A stretch of 64,000 bases of DNA from MED-G116 sp038107835 (GTDB lineage: Bacteria > Pseudomonadota > Alphaproteobacteria > Puniceispirillales > Puniceispirillaceae), in contig JAYNHH010000001.1 in the NCBI GenBank assembly GCA_038107835.1, positions 1-64,000 on the forward strand. Reading direction: 5' to 3'. The number at the start of each line of letters is the position of its first letter. Positions within the stretch are counted from its first letter, which is position 1. The notes under the pieces were generated by a model. It worked only from the letters and a program-made list of their open reading frames with translations, was not told the origin of the DNA and made no database searches. Below, one piece after another: positions 16,376 to 25,232 of this stretch. Made by a program: the position numbers and the translations under genes.

Positions 16376-18760
16376 CTATTCCGCAGCTTTGGTCTGCGCG
16401 TCATTGATCGCCCGCCAGACCCGCTGGGGTGTGGCCGGCATTGCCATATCCGTGACGCCCAAAGGCGACAGCGCATCGACAATGGCGTTGATGACGGCTG
16501 GTGGCGACGCGATTGCCCCAGCCTCACCACAGCCCTTGACCCCGAGGTCATTGTGGGTGCATTCGGTGACGGTGTAATCCACCTTCATGTCCGGCAGGTT
16601 ATCCGCACGTGGCATGCAGTAATCCATGTATGATGCGGTCAACAATTGACCATTCTCATCATACTCGGCACCTTCCAGCAATGCTTGGCCAATGCCCTGG
16701 GCGATGCCGCCATGAACCTGGCCCTCGACAATCATCGGATTGATCAGATTGCCAAAATCGTCACAACAGGCCCAGTCAACGACCTTGACGACGCCAGTTG
16801 CCGGATCAACCTCAACCTCGGCAATATGCGTACCCGACGGATAGGTGAAATTCAGCGGATCGTAAAAGGCCGTTTCCTCCAGCCCCGGCTCCAGACGGTC
16901 ATGCGGATAATTATGTGGCACATAGGCTGCCAGCGCAATTTCGCCAAAAGTCTTTTCATTGTCCGTGCCGGCAACGGTATATTTGCCGTCCTTGAACTCC
17001 ATATCGGCTTCCGAGGCTTCGAGCAGATGCGCGGCAATGATCCGGCCCTTTTCGATCACCTTGTCGACAGCCTTGGCAATCGCCGATCCACCCACCGCGA
17101 GCGAGCGTGAACCATAGCTGCCCATGCCAAAGGGAATGCGGTCCGTGTCACCATGGACAATCTCTACACTCTCAATGCCGACGCCGAGCTTGTCAGCGAC
17201 GATCTGGGCAAATGTTGTTGCATGACCCTGACCATGGCTGTGCGATCCGGTAAAGACCGAGATCGTGCCTGTCGGGTCGACGCGAACCACGGCTGATTCG
17301 TAGAGACCAACACGGGACCCAAGTGCCCCGGCAACGGCCGATGGTGCGATGCCACAGGCCTCAATATAGCTCGACATGCCAATACCGCGATAGATGCCGC
17401 GTTTGGCTGCTGCCGCACGCCGCGCCTCAAAGCCTTTGTAGTCGATCATCGCCAGCGCCTTTTCCATCGGCGCCTCATAATCGCCGATGTCATATTGCAG
17501 TGCCACCGGTGTTTGATATGGGAAGGCATCTTTCGAGATGAAATTTAGCCGCCGGAATTCGGCCGGATCCATGCCAATCTGATTGGCGGCGATGGTCATC
17601 ATCCGTTCCAGCAGATAGGTTGCCTCCGGACGGCCTGCCCCGCGATAGGCATCAACCGGAGTCGTCGTCGTCGCCATGCCCTTCACATTTGTGTAGATGG
17701 CCGGAATGGTATAGCACCCCGACAGCAGCGGACCGTGCAGGATGGTCGGCGTCACCACCGAGAAGGCAGACAGGTAAGAGCCGATATTGGCAAGGGTGTC
17801 GACCCGCAGTCCGGTAATCCGGTTATTCTCATCAAGCGCCATCTGCACTTTGTTGATGTGATCGCGTCCATGTGCATCCGTCAGGAATGCCTGCGTGCGG
17901 TCGGCTGTCCATTTCACTGGCCGCTCAAGTTTGCGCGCTGCCCACAGACAACAGACTTCCTCGACATAAACGTAGATCTTCGATCCAAAACCGCCGCCAA
18001 CATCTGGTGCCACGACATGCAGCTTTGACTCGGGAATGCCGAGGACAAAAGCTGCAATCACAAGGCGGGTCAGATGCGGGTTCTGACTTGTCGTATGCAG
18101 GGTGAAGCCCTCGGTCAGCGCATCGTAATCGGCCAGCGCGGAGCGCGGCTCCATGGCGTTTGGCACCACGCGGTTGTTGCGCAATGTTGCGGTCACCACC
18201 GTGGCGGCGTTCTGCAGTGCCGATGCGGTGGCGGCCTCATCACCCAGCTCCCAGTCAAAATAATTATTGCCGGGCACCTCATCATGGATTTGCGATCCGG
18301 CAGCAGCTGTCGCCAGATCGACAACGGGTGGCAGGGTTTCAAGCTCGACCTTGATCAGTTCGGCAGCAGCCTGCGCCTGATCAAGGGTTTCGGCAACCAC
18401 CATCGCAACATTGTCGCCAACATGCCGTACCTTGCCATTTGCAAGCACGGGATGCGGCGGCTCATTGGTGTCGCTGCCATCGCGATTCTTGACAACCCAT
18501 CCACAGATGGGGCCGCCAATGCCATCCTCGGCGACGTCTGCGCCGGTATAGACGGCTGCAACACCATCGGCCTTGGCGGCAGCGCTTGTGTCAATTGACT
18601 TGATGTTGGCGTGTGCCACATCGGAACGAAGGAAATAGGCGATCAGTTGACCGGCCTTGCTGATGTCGTCGGTATAGCGTCCCTTTCCGGTAAGAAATCT
18701 CTTATCTTCCTTGCGCCTTACGGAAGCGCCGATTCCTGATGTGTTCTGTCCATCTGGCAT
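16376..18760 (-). CDS. coxL: Molybdenum hydroxylase large subunit, form II CoxL-like
   Basis: This is the 794-aa molybdopterin-binding catalytic subunit of an aerobic CO-dehydrogenase-family enzyme. The active-site loop reads AYRGAGR at residues 371-377. Established form I (true CO-oxidising) CoxL has AYxCSFR with a Cys that holds copper, and that Cys is absent here, so this is form II. Other family marks are DVGGGFGSK (253-261), the GQGHATTFAQ segment and the C-terminal GCGEAGAIASPPA with the catalytic Glu. GGAGG for this gene lies inside the 3' end of coxS, so translation is coupled. CO oxidation should not be assumed; the real substrate may be another small molecule. Confidence 0.85.
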   Translation of the reverse strand: MPDGQNTSGIGASVRRKEDKRFLTGKGRYTDDISKAGQLIAYFLRSDVAHANIKSIDTSAAAKADGVAAVYTGADVAEDGIGGPICGWVVKNRDGSDTNEPPHPVLANGKVRHVGDNVAMVVAETLDQAQAAAELIKVELETLPPVVDLATAAAGSQIHDEVPGNNYFDWELGDEAATASALQNAATVVTATLRNNRVVPNAMEPRSALADYDALTEGFTLHTTSQNPHLTRLVIAAFVLGIPESKLHVVAPDVGGGFGSKIYVYVEEVCCLWAARKLERPVKWTADRTQAFLTDAHGRDHINKVQMALDENNRITGLRVDTLANIGSYLSAFSVVTPTILHGPLLSGCYTIPAIYTNVKGMATTTTPVDAYRGAGRPEATYLLERMMTIAANQIGMDPAEFRRLNFISKDAFPYQTPVALQYDIGDYEAPMEKALAMIDYKGFEARRAAAAKRGIYRGIGMSSYIEACGIAPSAVAGALGSRVGLYESAVVRVDPTGTISVFTGSHSHGQGHATTFAQIVADKLGVGIESVEIVHGDTDRIPFGMGSYGSRSLAVGGSAIAKAVDKVIEKGRIIAAHLLEASEADMEFKDGKYTVAGTDNEKTFGEIALAAYVPHNYPHDRLEPGLEETAFYDPLNFTYPSGTHIAEVEVDPATGVVKVVDWACCDDFGNLINPMIVEGQVHGGIAQGIGQALLEGAEYDENGQLLTASYMDYCMPRADNLPDMKVDYTVTECTHNDLGVKGCGEAGAIASPPAVINAIVDALSPLGVTDMAMPATPQRVWRAINDAQTKAAE

Positions 18761-18761
18761 G

Positions 18762-19232
18762 TCACTTTCCTCCCATGACCTGTGCAGCTGACTGCACTGA
18801 TTTCACAATGTTGTGGTACCCGGTACAGCGGCAGATATTGCCCTCGAGACCGTCTCGTATTTCCTGTTCGCTTGCAGATGGGTTTTTGGTCACCAGCTCA
18901 ATGGCACTCATCACCATGCCGGGGGTACAGAAACCGCATTGCAGGCCGTGATGCTCGTGAAAGGCTTCCTGCATCGGGTGCATCTTGTCGCCATTGGCGA
19001 TGCCCTCAATTGACGTGACGTCCTGGCCATTGGCCATGACCGCCAGCATCGTGCATGATTTTACCGACTCACCATTGAGGTGAACCACGCAGGCGCCGCA
19101 TTGGCTGGTGTCACAACCGACATGGGTGCCTGTTTTGCCAAGCGTCTCGCGGATGAAGTCAACGAGCAGCGTGTTGTCCGGCACATCCGCGCCGACTGAC
19201 TCGCCGTTGAGTGTGAAGCTTACATTTGCCAT
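18762..19232 (-). CDS. coxS: Molybdenum hydroxylase 2Fe-2S subunit (CoxS-like)
   Basis: This is the small iron-sulfur subunit (156 aa) carrying two 2Fe-2S clusters. The plant-type cluster uses Cys40, Cys45, Cys48 and Cys60 (GCDTSQCGAC...C). The second uses Cys99, Cys102, Cys134 and Cys136 (CGFC...CRC) in the alpha-helical C-terminal domain. An upstream ATG at 19244 is open, but GGAGGGAAAC lies between it and the ATG at 19232, which fixes the start. It is the first gene of the coxSLM operon, one base before coxL. The 267-nt region upstream separates it from the divergent coxD. Confidence 0.9.
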   Translation of the reverse strand: MANVSFTLNGESVGADVPDNTLLVDFIRETLGKTGTHVGCDTSQCGACVVHLNGESVKSCTMLAVMANGQDVTSIEGIANGDKMHPMQEAFHEHHGLQCGFCTPGMVMSAIELVTKNPSASEQEIRDGLEGNICRCTGYHNIVKSVQSAAQVMGGK

Positions 19233-19509
19233 GTTTCCCTCCAATTCAGGCGTTTTTCATTTTCAGGCATGTTTCGCGTCATGCTCTTTTTGCTTGATTA
19301 CCATTATGCTGTGATGAATCTGCTGCCAAGTAAACCCATTTATGGCGACTCATGCTGTGGCAAAATGGGGTGAGTACAAAATGTCGCATTCCCAATTAGA
19401 TGTCTGCAGGCGTTGCATAGGGGGGGGTTTGATGCCTTAATTCTGTGTTTGATTTGTGCTGGCCAGGCTGGTCTGTTGGAAGGTGGCACTGGCTCTGGAG
19501 ATGAAATTC
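19233..19509. promoter_or_regulatory. Divergent promoter region between coxS and coxD
   Basis: About 275 nt with no supported gene. It should hold promoters for both cox transcription units. GCATG and CATGC (about 19270-19285) form a short 5-bp inverted repeat and a G-run is present near 19420. I cannot assign -35/-10 boxes with confidence. Confidence 0.45.
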
Positions 19510-20409
19510 ATGGATCTGTCGTCGGTTGAAACACTCACTGCTTCAATGGCAGAGGCTGATTATGTGCTCTCAGAGGGTCTTGCCGTCTGCCTGTTTCTGG
19601 CGCTGCGGAAGAACCGGCCCCTTTTTCTTGAGGGAGAGGCTGGGGTTGGCAAGACCGAGATTGCCAAAACCCTTGCCAGGATCATGGGTTGCAATCTGAT
19701 TCGCCTGCAATGCTATGAAGGGCTCGATATCAGCGCGGCAGCCTATGAATGGAATTATGCGCGCCAGATGATGCAGATACAGAGCGCCGGCACCACAGAG
19801 CTTGGCAGCGCGGATCTGTTTGTCGAGGACAATCTCATCGAAAGGCCCCTGCTTCAGGCTCTGCGGCCAGATGACGGGGGCGCGCCCGTGCTGTTGATTG
19901 ACGAGCTTGACCGCGCTGATGAGGCTTTTGAGGCCTATCTGCTGGAAATGCTCTCGGAGTGGCAGATCAGCATCCCTGAGCTGGGAACAGTCACGGCGGC
20001 CAAGCCTCCGGTGGTGATCATTACGTCGAATCGCACAAGGGAAATACATGATGCGCTGAAACGGCGCTGCTTCTATCAATGGGTTGGCTATCCGACATTT
20101 GATGTTGAGTTGGAAATTCTGCAACGGCGCGCACCAGAGGCAGGTCCACAGCTGTCGCGCCAGGTGGTGGGTTTTGTTCAGCGGCTTCGTGATGAGGTGC
20201 TTTTCAAGGCGCCGGGTGTCGCTGAAACAATCGATTGGGCGCAGGCACTTGTCGAGCTGGACTGTGTTGCCATTGACCCGGCAAATGTTGAATCAACCCT
20301 TGGCGTGCTGCTGAAATATCAGGATGACATCGCAAAGATACAGGGTACTGAGGCGGCGCGCCTGCTTGACGAGGTGCGTGGCGGCATGATGGCAGCTGGT
20401 GATGCGTGA
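19510..20409 (+). CDS. coxD: CoxD-like MoxR-family AAA+ ATPase
   Basis: This 299-aa AAA+ ATPase of the MoxR group is the equivalent of CoxD, which helps mature the metal site of CO dehydrogenase-type enzymes. Walker A is GEAGVGKT (42-49) and Walker B is VLLIDELDRADE, followed by the sensor strand VVIITSNRTREIHDALKRRC with the Arg finger. The start at ATG 19510 has TGGAG 9 nt upstream; ATG 19501 is too close to it and the frame is also open to 19456. The next gene encodes a von Willebrand A protein, the usual partner of MoxR ATPases. Its presence beside a form II enzyme suggests it matures the molybdenum centre generally rather than inserting copper. Confidence 0.85.
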   Translation: MDLSSVETLTASMAEADYVLSEGLAVCLFLALRKNRPLFLEGEAGVGKTEIAKTLARIMGCNLIRLQCYEGLDISAAAYEWNYARQMMQIQSAGTTELGSADLFVEDNLIERPLLQALRPDDGGAPVLLIDELDRADEAFEAYLLEMLSEWQISIPELGTVTAAKPPVVIITSNRTREIHDALKRRCFYQWVGYPTFDVELEILQRRAPEAGPQLSRQVVGFVQRLRDEVLFKAPGVAETIDWAQALVELDCVAIDPANVESTLGVLLKYQDDIAKIQGTEAARLLDEVRGGMMAAGDA

Positions 20410-20439
20410 CGCGGGCCTGTGCTGCTGTGGGAGGGGTCG

Positions 20440-21726
20440 ATGAACGGGCCTGATCACGGGCCTGATCGGGCCTCCTCGCAGAGCGGTCTTCGGCTGGTCG
20501 ATAATATCATCCAGTTTGTCAGGCTGCTGCGCAAAGCCGGATTGAAAGTTGGCCCGGCGAGCGCTGCCAATGCTGTTGACGCGGTGCAGTTGATTGATAT
20601 TGGCGAGCGTAGCCAGCTCTATCATGCGCTTGCTGCCTGTCTGATAAAGCGCCCAGAAGACAGGGATCTGTTTGATCAGGCTTTTGAGATTTTCTGGCAG
20701 AACCCCCAATGGCTGCAGCGGGTGCGGGGAATGCTGCTTCCCGAGATTGAAATGCCGAAGGAAGCCGATGATGATGAGGATCCGGTGCTGCGCCGCCTGC
20801 AGGAGGCGCTGAGCGACCAGGCGGAGAGTCCGGATGCGGACCTGGAACCTGCCGCTGAAAAAATCGAAATTGATGCGACACTTACCTTCTCCTCGCAGGA
20901 GGTTTTTCGCGCGATGGATTTTCAGATGATGTCGGCAACCGAATTGCGCGAGGCTGAGAAAGCGGTTGATGCCATTGACCTGCCGCTTTTGATGCGGCCC
21001 TCGCACCGGTTCCACCCAACCTCGACAGGCGCGGTGATTTCCTTCCGCCGAACGCTGCAGCAAATGGCGCGGCATGCCGGGTTTTGCCTGCCGGTCAGAC
21101 AAAGCCGGCAACAGAGGCAGCGTCCGCTTGTGGTTATCTGTGACATTTCCGGATCGATGGACCGGTATAGTCGTATTTTCCTGCGTTTCGTCCACGCGCT
21201 GACCAGCCGGCGGCAGAGAGTTCACAGCTTTTTGTTTGGCACGCGGCTGACCAATATCTCGCATTTCATGCGTGACCGCGATGTCGATGTGGCGCTGCGC
21301 AGAATTGCCGATCACGTCGAGGACTGGTCGGGGGGAACGCGCATTGGCACAGCGATCAGGACATTCAACCGGGACTGGTCGCGCCGCGTTCTTGGACAGG
21401 GTGCCGTGGTGTTGCTGATCACTGACGGGCTTGATCGGGATGGGGCCGAGGGGCTTGCCCCTGAAATTGAACGGTTGCAGAAATCCTGTGCCAAGCTGAT
21501 TTGGCTCAATCCGCTGCTTCGATTTGACGGGTTTGAACCAAAAAGCCAGACGATCCAGCAGATCCTGCCACATGTCGATGCGTTTCTCCCTCTCCACTCG
21601 CTCGACTCAATGGAAGAATTGTCGGCGGTGATCGGACAACAGCTCACAGGACAATGGCGCCATCATGCCATGCCGCACTGGATGCAGCGTCTGCGTGTGG
21701 CACAGCAGATAACAGCCGGTGGCTAG
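20440..21726 (+). CDS. coxE: CoxE-like VWA-domain protein
   Basis: This is a 428-aa cytoplasmic protein with a C-terminal von Willebrand A domain. The MIDAS metal site begins DISGSMDRYS and continues with the GGTRIG Thr and the LLITDGLDR Asp. The N-terminal half is helical and contains acidic stretches (PKEADDDEDP). It is the standard partner of the CoxD ATPase and is required in Oligotropha-type systems for enzyme maturation. ATG 20440 is preceded by GGGAGGGG, favouring it over the in-frame start at 20419. It lies 30 nt after coxD. Confidence 0.85.
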   Translation: MNGPDHGPDRASSQSGLRLVDNIIQFVRLLRKAGLKVGPASAANAVDAVQLIDIGERSQLYHALAACLIKRPEDRDLFDQAFEIFWQNPQWLQRVRGMLLPEIEMPKEADDDEDPVLRRLQEALSDQAESPDADLEPAAEKIEIDATLTFSSQEVFRAMDFQMMSATELREAEKAVDAIDLPLLMRPSHRFHPTSTGAVISFRRTLQQMARHAGFCLPVRQSRQQRQRPLVVICDISGSMDRYSRIFLRFVHALTSRRQRVHSFLFGTRLTNISHFMRDRDVDVALRRIADHVEDWSGGTRIGTAIRTFNRDWSRRVLGQGAVVLLITDGLDRDGAEGLAPEIERLQKSCAKLIWLNPLLRFDGFEPKSQTIQQILPHVDAFLPLHSLDSMEELSAVIGQQLTGQWRHHAMPHWMQRLRVAQQITAGG

Positions 21727-21775
21727 CGTCATTGACCATTGAGGATTAGGATAGGGCAGGACGGACTTGAAAACC

Positions 21776-22756
21776 ATGTTTGACAGCAATCCGACAAACA
21801 GCTCTCTGATCGCCAGCGCGGCAGACTGGCATGCCGCCGGCCATGGAGTGGCGCTTGCCTTTGTCATTCAGACATGGGGGTCGTCGCCGCGGCCCGTCGG
21901 CAGTGTCATGATCATCCGGGATGATAGGCTGGTTGAGGGATCGGTATCTGGTGGCTGTGTAGAGGGTGCCGTGATCGAGGCTGGCCATGACGCGATCAGG
22001 ATGGGTGGCGGCAGGCGGCTTGATTTTGGCGTCGCGGATGAAACGGCGTGGGAGGTGGGCCTGTCCTGTGGTGGCCGGATTGCCGTTCTGGTGTCGCCGG
22101 TTGGGTCTGCCGGAATCGCCCCACAGGCGCTGGCCAGCGTTGCCACAGATCTGCGGGACCGGCGGCCTGTTTCGCTCTGTTTGAATGCGGTCTCGGGAAC
22201 GCTTGAGGCATCCTCACCAACATCGACACCAGAGGCCAGTTTTCTTGATGAGACGTCAGATCTGTTTTATCTGGTGCAGCCTCCGGCGCGGCGTCTTGTC
22301 ATTGTCGGCGGTGTCCATATCAGCCAGTTTCTGGCGCCAATGGCAAAATTTGCCGGTTATGACGTCACCATCATCGACCCCCGCGCCGTGTTCACGGCGG
22401 CTGGGCGCTTTCCCGGAATTGACACCATCACCGGCTGGCCGGATGAGGCAATGCGGACCCTTACGCCGGATGCGGGGACGGCGGTTGTCACGCTGACACA
22501 TGACCCGAAAATTGATGATCCGGGGCTTCAGGCCGCGCTTGCAAGCGATGCCTTCTACATCGCGTGCCTTGGGTCGCGCCGCACCCATGCGGCCAGATGC
22601 GCGCGGCTACGCCAGGCAGGCATTGGCGAGGATGATCTGCGGCGGCTGAATGGGCCGGCCGGGCTGAATATAGGAGCGCTGACACCGGCGGAGATTGCTG
22701 TGTCAATCCTTGCCGAGATGATTGCCGCCGAGCGCATGCCGGGGTCCGGACAATGA
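21776..22756 (+). CDS. XdhC/CoxF-family maturation protein
   Basis: This 326-aa protein belongs to the XdhC/CoxI family. Family members bind the molybdenum cofactor, protect it and help sulfurate it before insertion into xanthine dehydrogenase-type enzymes. The N-terminal domain has WGSSPRPVGSVM and SVSGGCVEGAV, and a second conserved Cys lies in GLSCGGRIAVL. The C-terminal half is a Rossmann-like domain with RRLVIVGGVHISQFLA and CLGSRRTHAARCARL. The start could be TTG 21767 or ATG 21776; I chose the ATG. It is downstream of coxE and just before a cytidylyltransferase fusion gene, a coherent cofactor-supply set. Confidence 0.83.
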   Translation: MFDSNPTNSSLIASAADWHAAGHGVALAFVIQTWGSSPRPVGSVMIIRDDRLVEGSVSGGCVEGAVIEAGHDAIRMGGGRRLDFGVADETAWEVGLSCGGRIAVLVSPVGSAGIAPQALASVATDLRDRRPVSLCLNAVSGTLEASSPTSTPEASFLDETSDLFYLVQPPARRLVIVGGVHISQFLAPMAKFAGYDVTIIDPRAVFTAAGRFPGIDTITGWPDEAMRTLTPDAGTAVVTLTHDPKIDDPGLQAALASDAFYIACLGSRRTHAARCARLRQAGIGEDDLRRLNGPAGLNIGALTPAEIAVSILAEMIAAERMPGSGQ

Positions 22757-22802
22757 TCCGGTGGGCGGCAGATTGTCTGCGGTTGACGGGGGAGGGTTCC
22801 GG

Positions 22803-24431
22803 TTGAAATTTGGCCGCCGCGCATTGTCCGACTGTCTGAACGCGATATTGGTTCACGCCATCTATCTCCCCGATGGGCGGATCGCCAAGGGTACCTGCCT
22901 GACATCGAATCATCTGTCCCGCCTGCATGCAGGCGGGATTGAAGAGGTTGTTGTGGCGATGCTTGAAGAGGGTGATCTGGGTGAGGATGCGGCGGCCAAT
23001 ATGATTGCCGTGGCGTTGATGCCTGCCAATGTCAGACTGTCTGCCGCGGCTACCGGGCGCGTCAATATATATGCGACGGAACGTGGGCTGCTTCGCTTTG
23101 ACAGGGTGAGGCTGCGTGATGTCAACATGGTTGATGAGGGCATTACCCTGGCAACCGTGCAGCATAATCAGCTTGTCGAGGCTGGCGATCTGATCGCCAC
23201 ACTGAAGATCATCCCCTACAGCGTCGCTGAAACGGCTGTTGCCACCGTTATCGGGCTTGGGGCGGACGAGCCTGTCATCTCCTTCCACAGGCTGCGCCCA
23301 CGATCCTTTGGCTTGATCCAGACCCGCATCCCCGGAATGGCCGATAAGATCATCAATGCGACTGAACAGACGGCAAAGCAGCGTCTGAACCAGCTTGGAT
23401 GTGCGCTGGTTGACAGCCGCGTCGTGGCGCATGAGGCCGCAGCGATTCATCAGGCCATCACAGAGTCCCGCGCCAATGGCCCTGAGGTGATGCTGATTGC
23501 CGGTGGCTCGGCTATCGCAGACAGGCGTGATGAGGTGCCTGTGGGGGTGGTCGCCGCTGGCGGCAGCATTGATCATTTTGGCCTGCCGGTTGATCCGGGC
23601 AACCTTCTGATGCTGGCACATATTGATGAGATGCCGGTAATTGGCATGCCCGGCTGCGCGCGGTCGATAAGGATGAATGGTTTTGACTGGATTCTTCATC
23701 TGCTGCTGGCTGAATTGCAGATAGATGCGGTGGAAATTGCCGATATGGCGGCAGGTGGTTTGCTGATGGAAATTGTCTCGAGGCCGCTGCCACGCAAAAT
23801 GGTGGAACGGCGGCAGATATCGAATGCGACCATTGGCGGGGTGATTCTGGCAGCTGGACAATCGCAGCGAATGGGTGCGCAGAACAAGCTGCTGGCAGAA
23901 ATTGATGGTGTGCCAATCATTCGGCAGACAGCGCAGGCACTGCTGGATGGTGGGCTGAATGACCTGGTGATTGTCACCGGTCATGAGCATGGGCAGATTG
24001 CCGCTGTCCTTGCTGACCTGCCGGTCACCTGTATCTATAATGATGATTATCAGTCTGGTCAGGCCTCCTCGGTGGCCTGCGGTGTTCGTCATCATCAAGC
24101 CGGTCCGCATGCGGCAGTGTTGATCGCCTTGGGTGACATGCCGCTGGTAACGCCGGACCTGATTGCGGCTCTGCTGCGGGATCATATTGGCCTGCCTGAC
24201 GCGCCGGACCGGATTACGCTGCCTGTCTGTGATGGCAGGCGTGGCAATCCGGTGATCTGGGGACGCGGGTTTTTTGATGGTTTGATGGCGCTGACAGGTG
24301 ATTCTGGCGGGCGTACCATTTTTGCGGAAAACAAAAATGCGGTGAACAGCCTGAATTGGCCTGATGACAGCATTCATTTCGATGTTGATACACCGGCGGC
24401 CCTGTTACGGCTGAAAAAGGTCGAAAGCTGA
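22803..24431 (+). CDS. Molybdopterin-binding MoeA-like / MocA-like cytidylyltransferase fusion
   Basis: This two-domain protein of about 542 aa has an N-terminal molybdopterin-binding domain related to MoeA/MogA (ILVHAIYL...GIALVDSRVV...EVMLIAGGSAIADRRD). Its C-terminal domain is an NTP-transferase from about residue 365, with the nucleotide loop GVILAAGQSQRMGAQNKLL and ALGDMPLV. The latter resembles MocA, which converts Mo-molybdopterin to the cytosine dinucleotide form used by xanthine-dehydrogenase-family enzymes. This matches the cox enzyme beside it. The start is inferred as TTG 22803, with GGGGGAGGG 6 nt upstream; the frame is open to 22722. A long shadow frame on the opposite strand is rejected. 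Confidence 0.8.
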   Translation: MKFGRRALSDCLNAILVHAIYLPDGRIAKGTCLTSNHLSRLHAGGIEEVVVAMLEEGDLGEDAAANMIAVALMPANVRLSAAATGRVNIYATERGLLRFDRVRLRDVNMVDEGITLATVQHNQLVEAGDLIATLKIIPYSVAETAVATVIGLGADEPVISFHRLRPRSFGLIQTRIPGMADKIINATEQTAKQRLNQLGCALVDSRVVAHEAAAIHQAITESRANGPEVMLIAGGSAIADRRDEVPVGVVAAGGSIDHFGLPVDPGNLLMLAHIDEMPVIGMPGCARSIRMNGFDWILHLLLAELQIDAVEIADMAAGGLLMEIVSRPLPRKMVERRQISNATIGGVILAAGQSQRMGAQNKLLAEIDGVPIIRQTAQALLDGGLNDLVIVTGHEHGQIAAVLADLPVTCIYNDDYQSGQASSVACGVRHHQAGPHAAVLIALGDMPLVTPDLIAALLRDHIGLPDAPDRITLPVCDGRRGNPVIWGRGFFDGLMALTGDSGGRTIFAENKNAVNSLNWPDDSIHFDVDTPAALLRLKKVES

Positions 24432-24459
24432 GCTGAGGCCTCAGGTCGGCTTGCTGAGA

Positions 24460-24915
24460 TCAGTCTACCGTCTCATCCCCGGCCATCTCGGCCTCAAAAT
24501 TACCGAAGAACTGTTTTGACAGCTTTTTGGCGGTGCTGGTGATCAGACGGTTGCCAAGCTGGGCAATCTTGCCACCAGTTTCGGCCTTCGCGGTGTATTT
24601 GAGGATCGTGCTGGCACCGTCCTCAACAAGCTCGACATCTGCCCCGCCCTTGGCAAAGCCTGCGACACCGCCATCACCCTGGCCGCTGAGGCTGAAAAAC
24701 TGGGGAGCGCGTGTCTGGTCAAGCATAACCGTGCCGTTGAAGCTGGCCTTGATCGGGCCGATTTTCAACACGACAGTGGCCGCCAGTTCGGTCTCGCTTG
24801 TTGCCACCAATTCCTGACAGCCCGGAATACATTTTTTCAGGATTTCGATGTCATTGAGGCTTGCATAGACTGCGTCTCGCGTGGCTGGGATCACTATTTC
24901 ATCTGCGAGTTCCAT
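24460..24915 (-). CDS. coxG: CoxG-like SRPBCC protein
   Basis: This 151-aa protein is of the CoxG/SRPBCC (Bet v 1-like) family. The N-terminal MELADEIVIPATRDAVYASLNDIEILKKCIPGC pattern is highly typical, followed by a beta-rich core (FNGTVMLDQ, SLSGQGDGGVAGFAKGGADVEL). Family members help recruit CO dehydrogenase to the membrane. Length matches the shorter, tail-less forms, with no C-terminal membrane helix. Two adjacent ATG codons are present; the second (24915) has the better spacing from GGAG. It is on the strand opposite the fusion gene and converges with it across a CTGAGGCCTCAG palindrome. Confidence 0.85.
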   Translation of the reverse strand: MELADEIVIPATRDAVYASLNDIEILKKCIPGCQELVATSETELAATVVLKIGPIKASFNGTVMLDQTRAPQFFSLSGQGDGGVAGFAKGGADVELVEDGASTILKYTAKAETGGKIAQLGNRLITSTAKKLSKQFFGNFEAEMAGDETVD

Positions 24916-24918
24916 CAT

Positions 24919-25232
24919 TTACTCCGAAGCTCGTGGTCTTTTTGTCTGGCCGGCAAAGGGTCCGAATTCCCCGGCGACAGGAACTATGCCTACCGATTAG
25001 GGGGATTACCAGTCGGCCATCGTCTCACATTGAAGAAAAAATGCAAAAATGGAGGGTAATGACAGGGGGCAGATAATGTTTTCTGACCAAATGTACTTTA
25101 ATTTGACTAAGAGTAAGATTTTTGAGATAGGTGAAGATGATGGTTGCGTCCAGCGGGAAGTAATGGTCACTATTCGCCATGCCTTGCGCGCCCTTCAAGG
25201 GTGAGGCATATGAGAGTTAGAGAGATCGAGAC
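24919..25232. promoter_or_regulatory. Upstream region of the CitE-SBP56 operon with a leader stem-loop
   Basis: This 314-nt region between divergent coxG and the lyase gene has no supported coding sequence. An AT-rich stretch (25080-25135) probably holds the operon promoter. Near its end, ATGCCT (25179-25184) pairs with AGGCAT (25204-25209) and CCCTT pairs with AAGGG inside, a two-part hairpin 23 nt before the start codon. It could affect translation. I did not recognise a known riboswitch class. Confidence 0.45.

Noticed and set aside
16376..18760. Calling the molybdenum enzyme a true CO dehydrogenase
   Set aside because: The AYRGAGR loop lacks the copper-binding Cys of form I; only form II membership is supported.
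20293..21597. A 434-codon minus-strand frame opposite coxE
   Set aside because: No recognisable motifs, and the plus strand encodes a von Willebrand A domain with DISGSM. Treated as a shadow.
22488..24377. A 629-codon open frame on the minus strand opposite the MoeA-MocA fusion gene
   Set aside because: Composition is rich in His, Gln and Arg with no domain, while the plus strand encodes clear molybdopterin-binding and nucleotidyltransferase motifs. It is a shadow frame.
25179..25209. SAM or other known riboswitch upstream of the lyase gene
   Set aside because: Only a short two-part hairpin is present; the conserved core of a known class could not be recognised.
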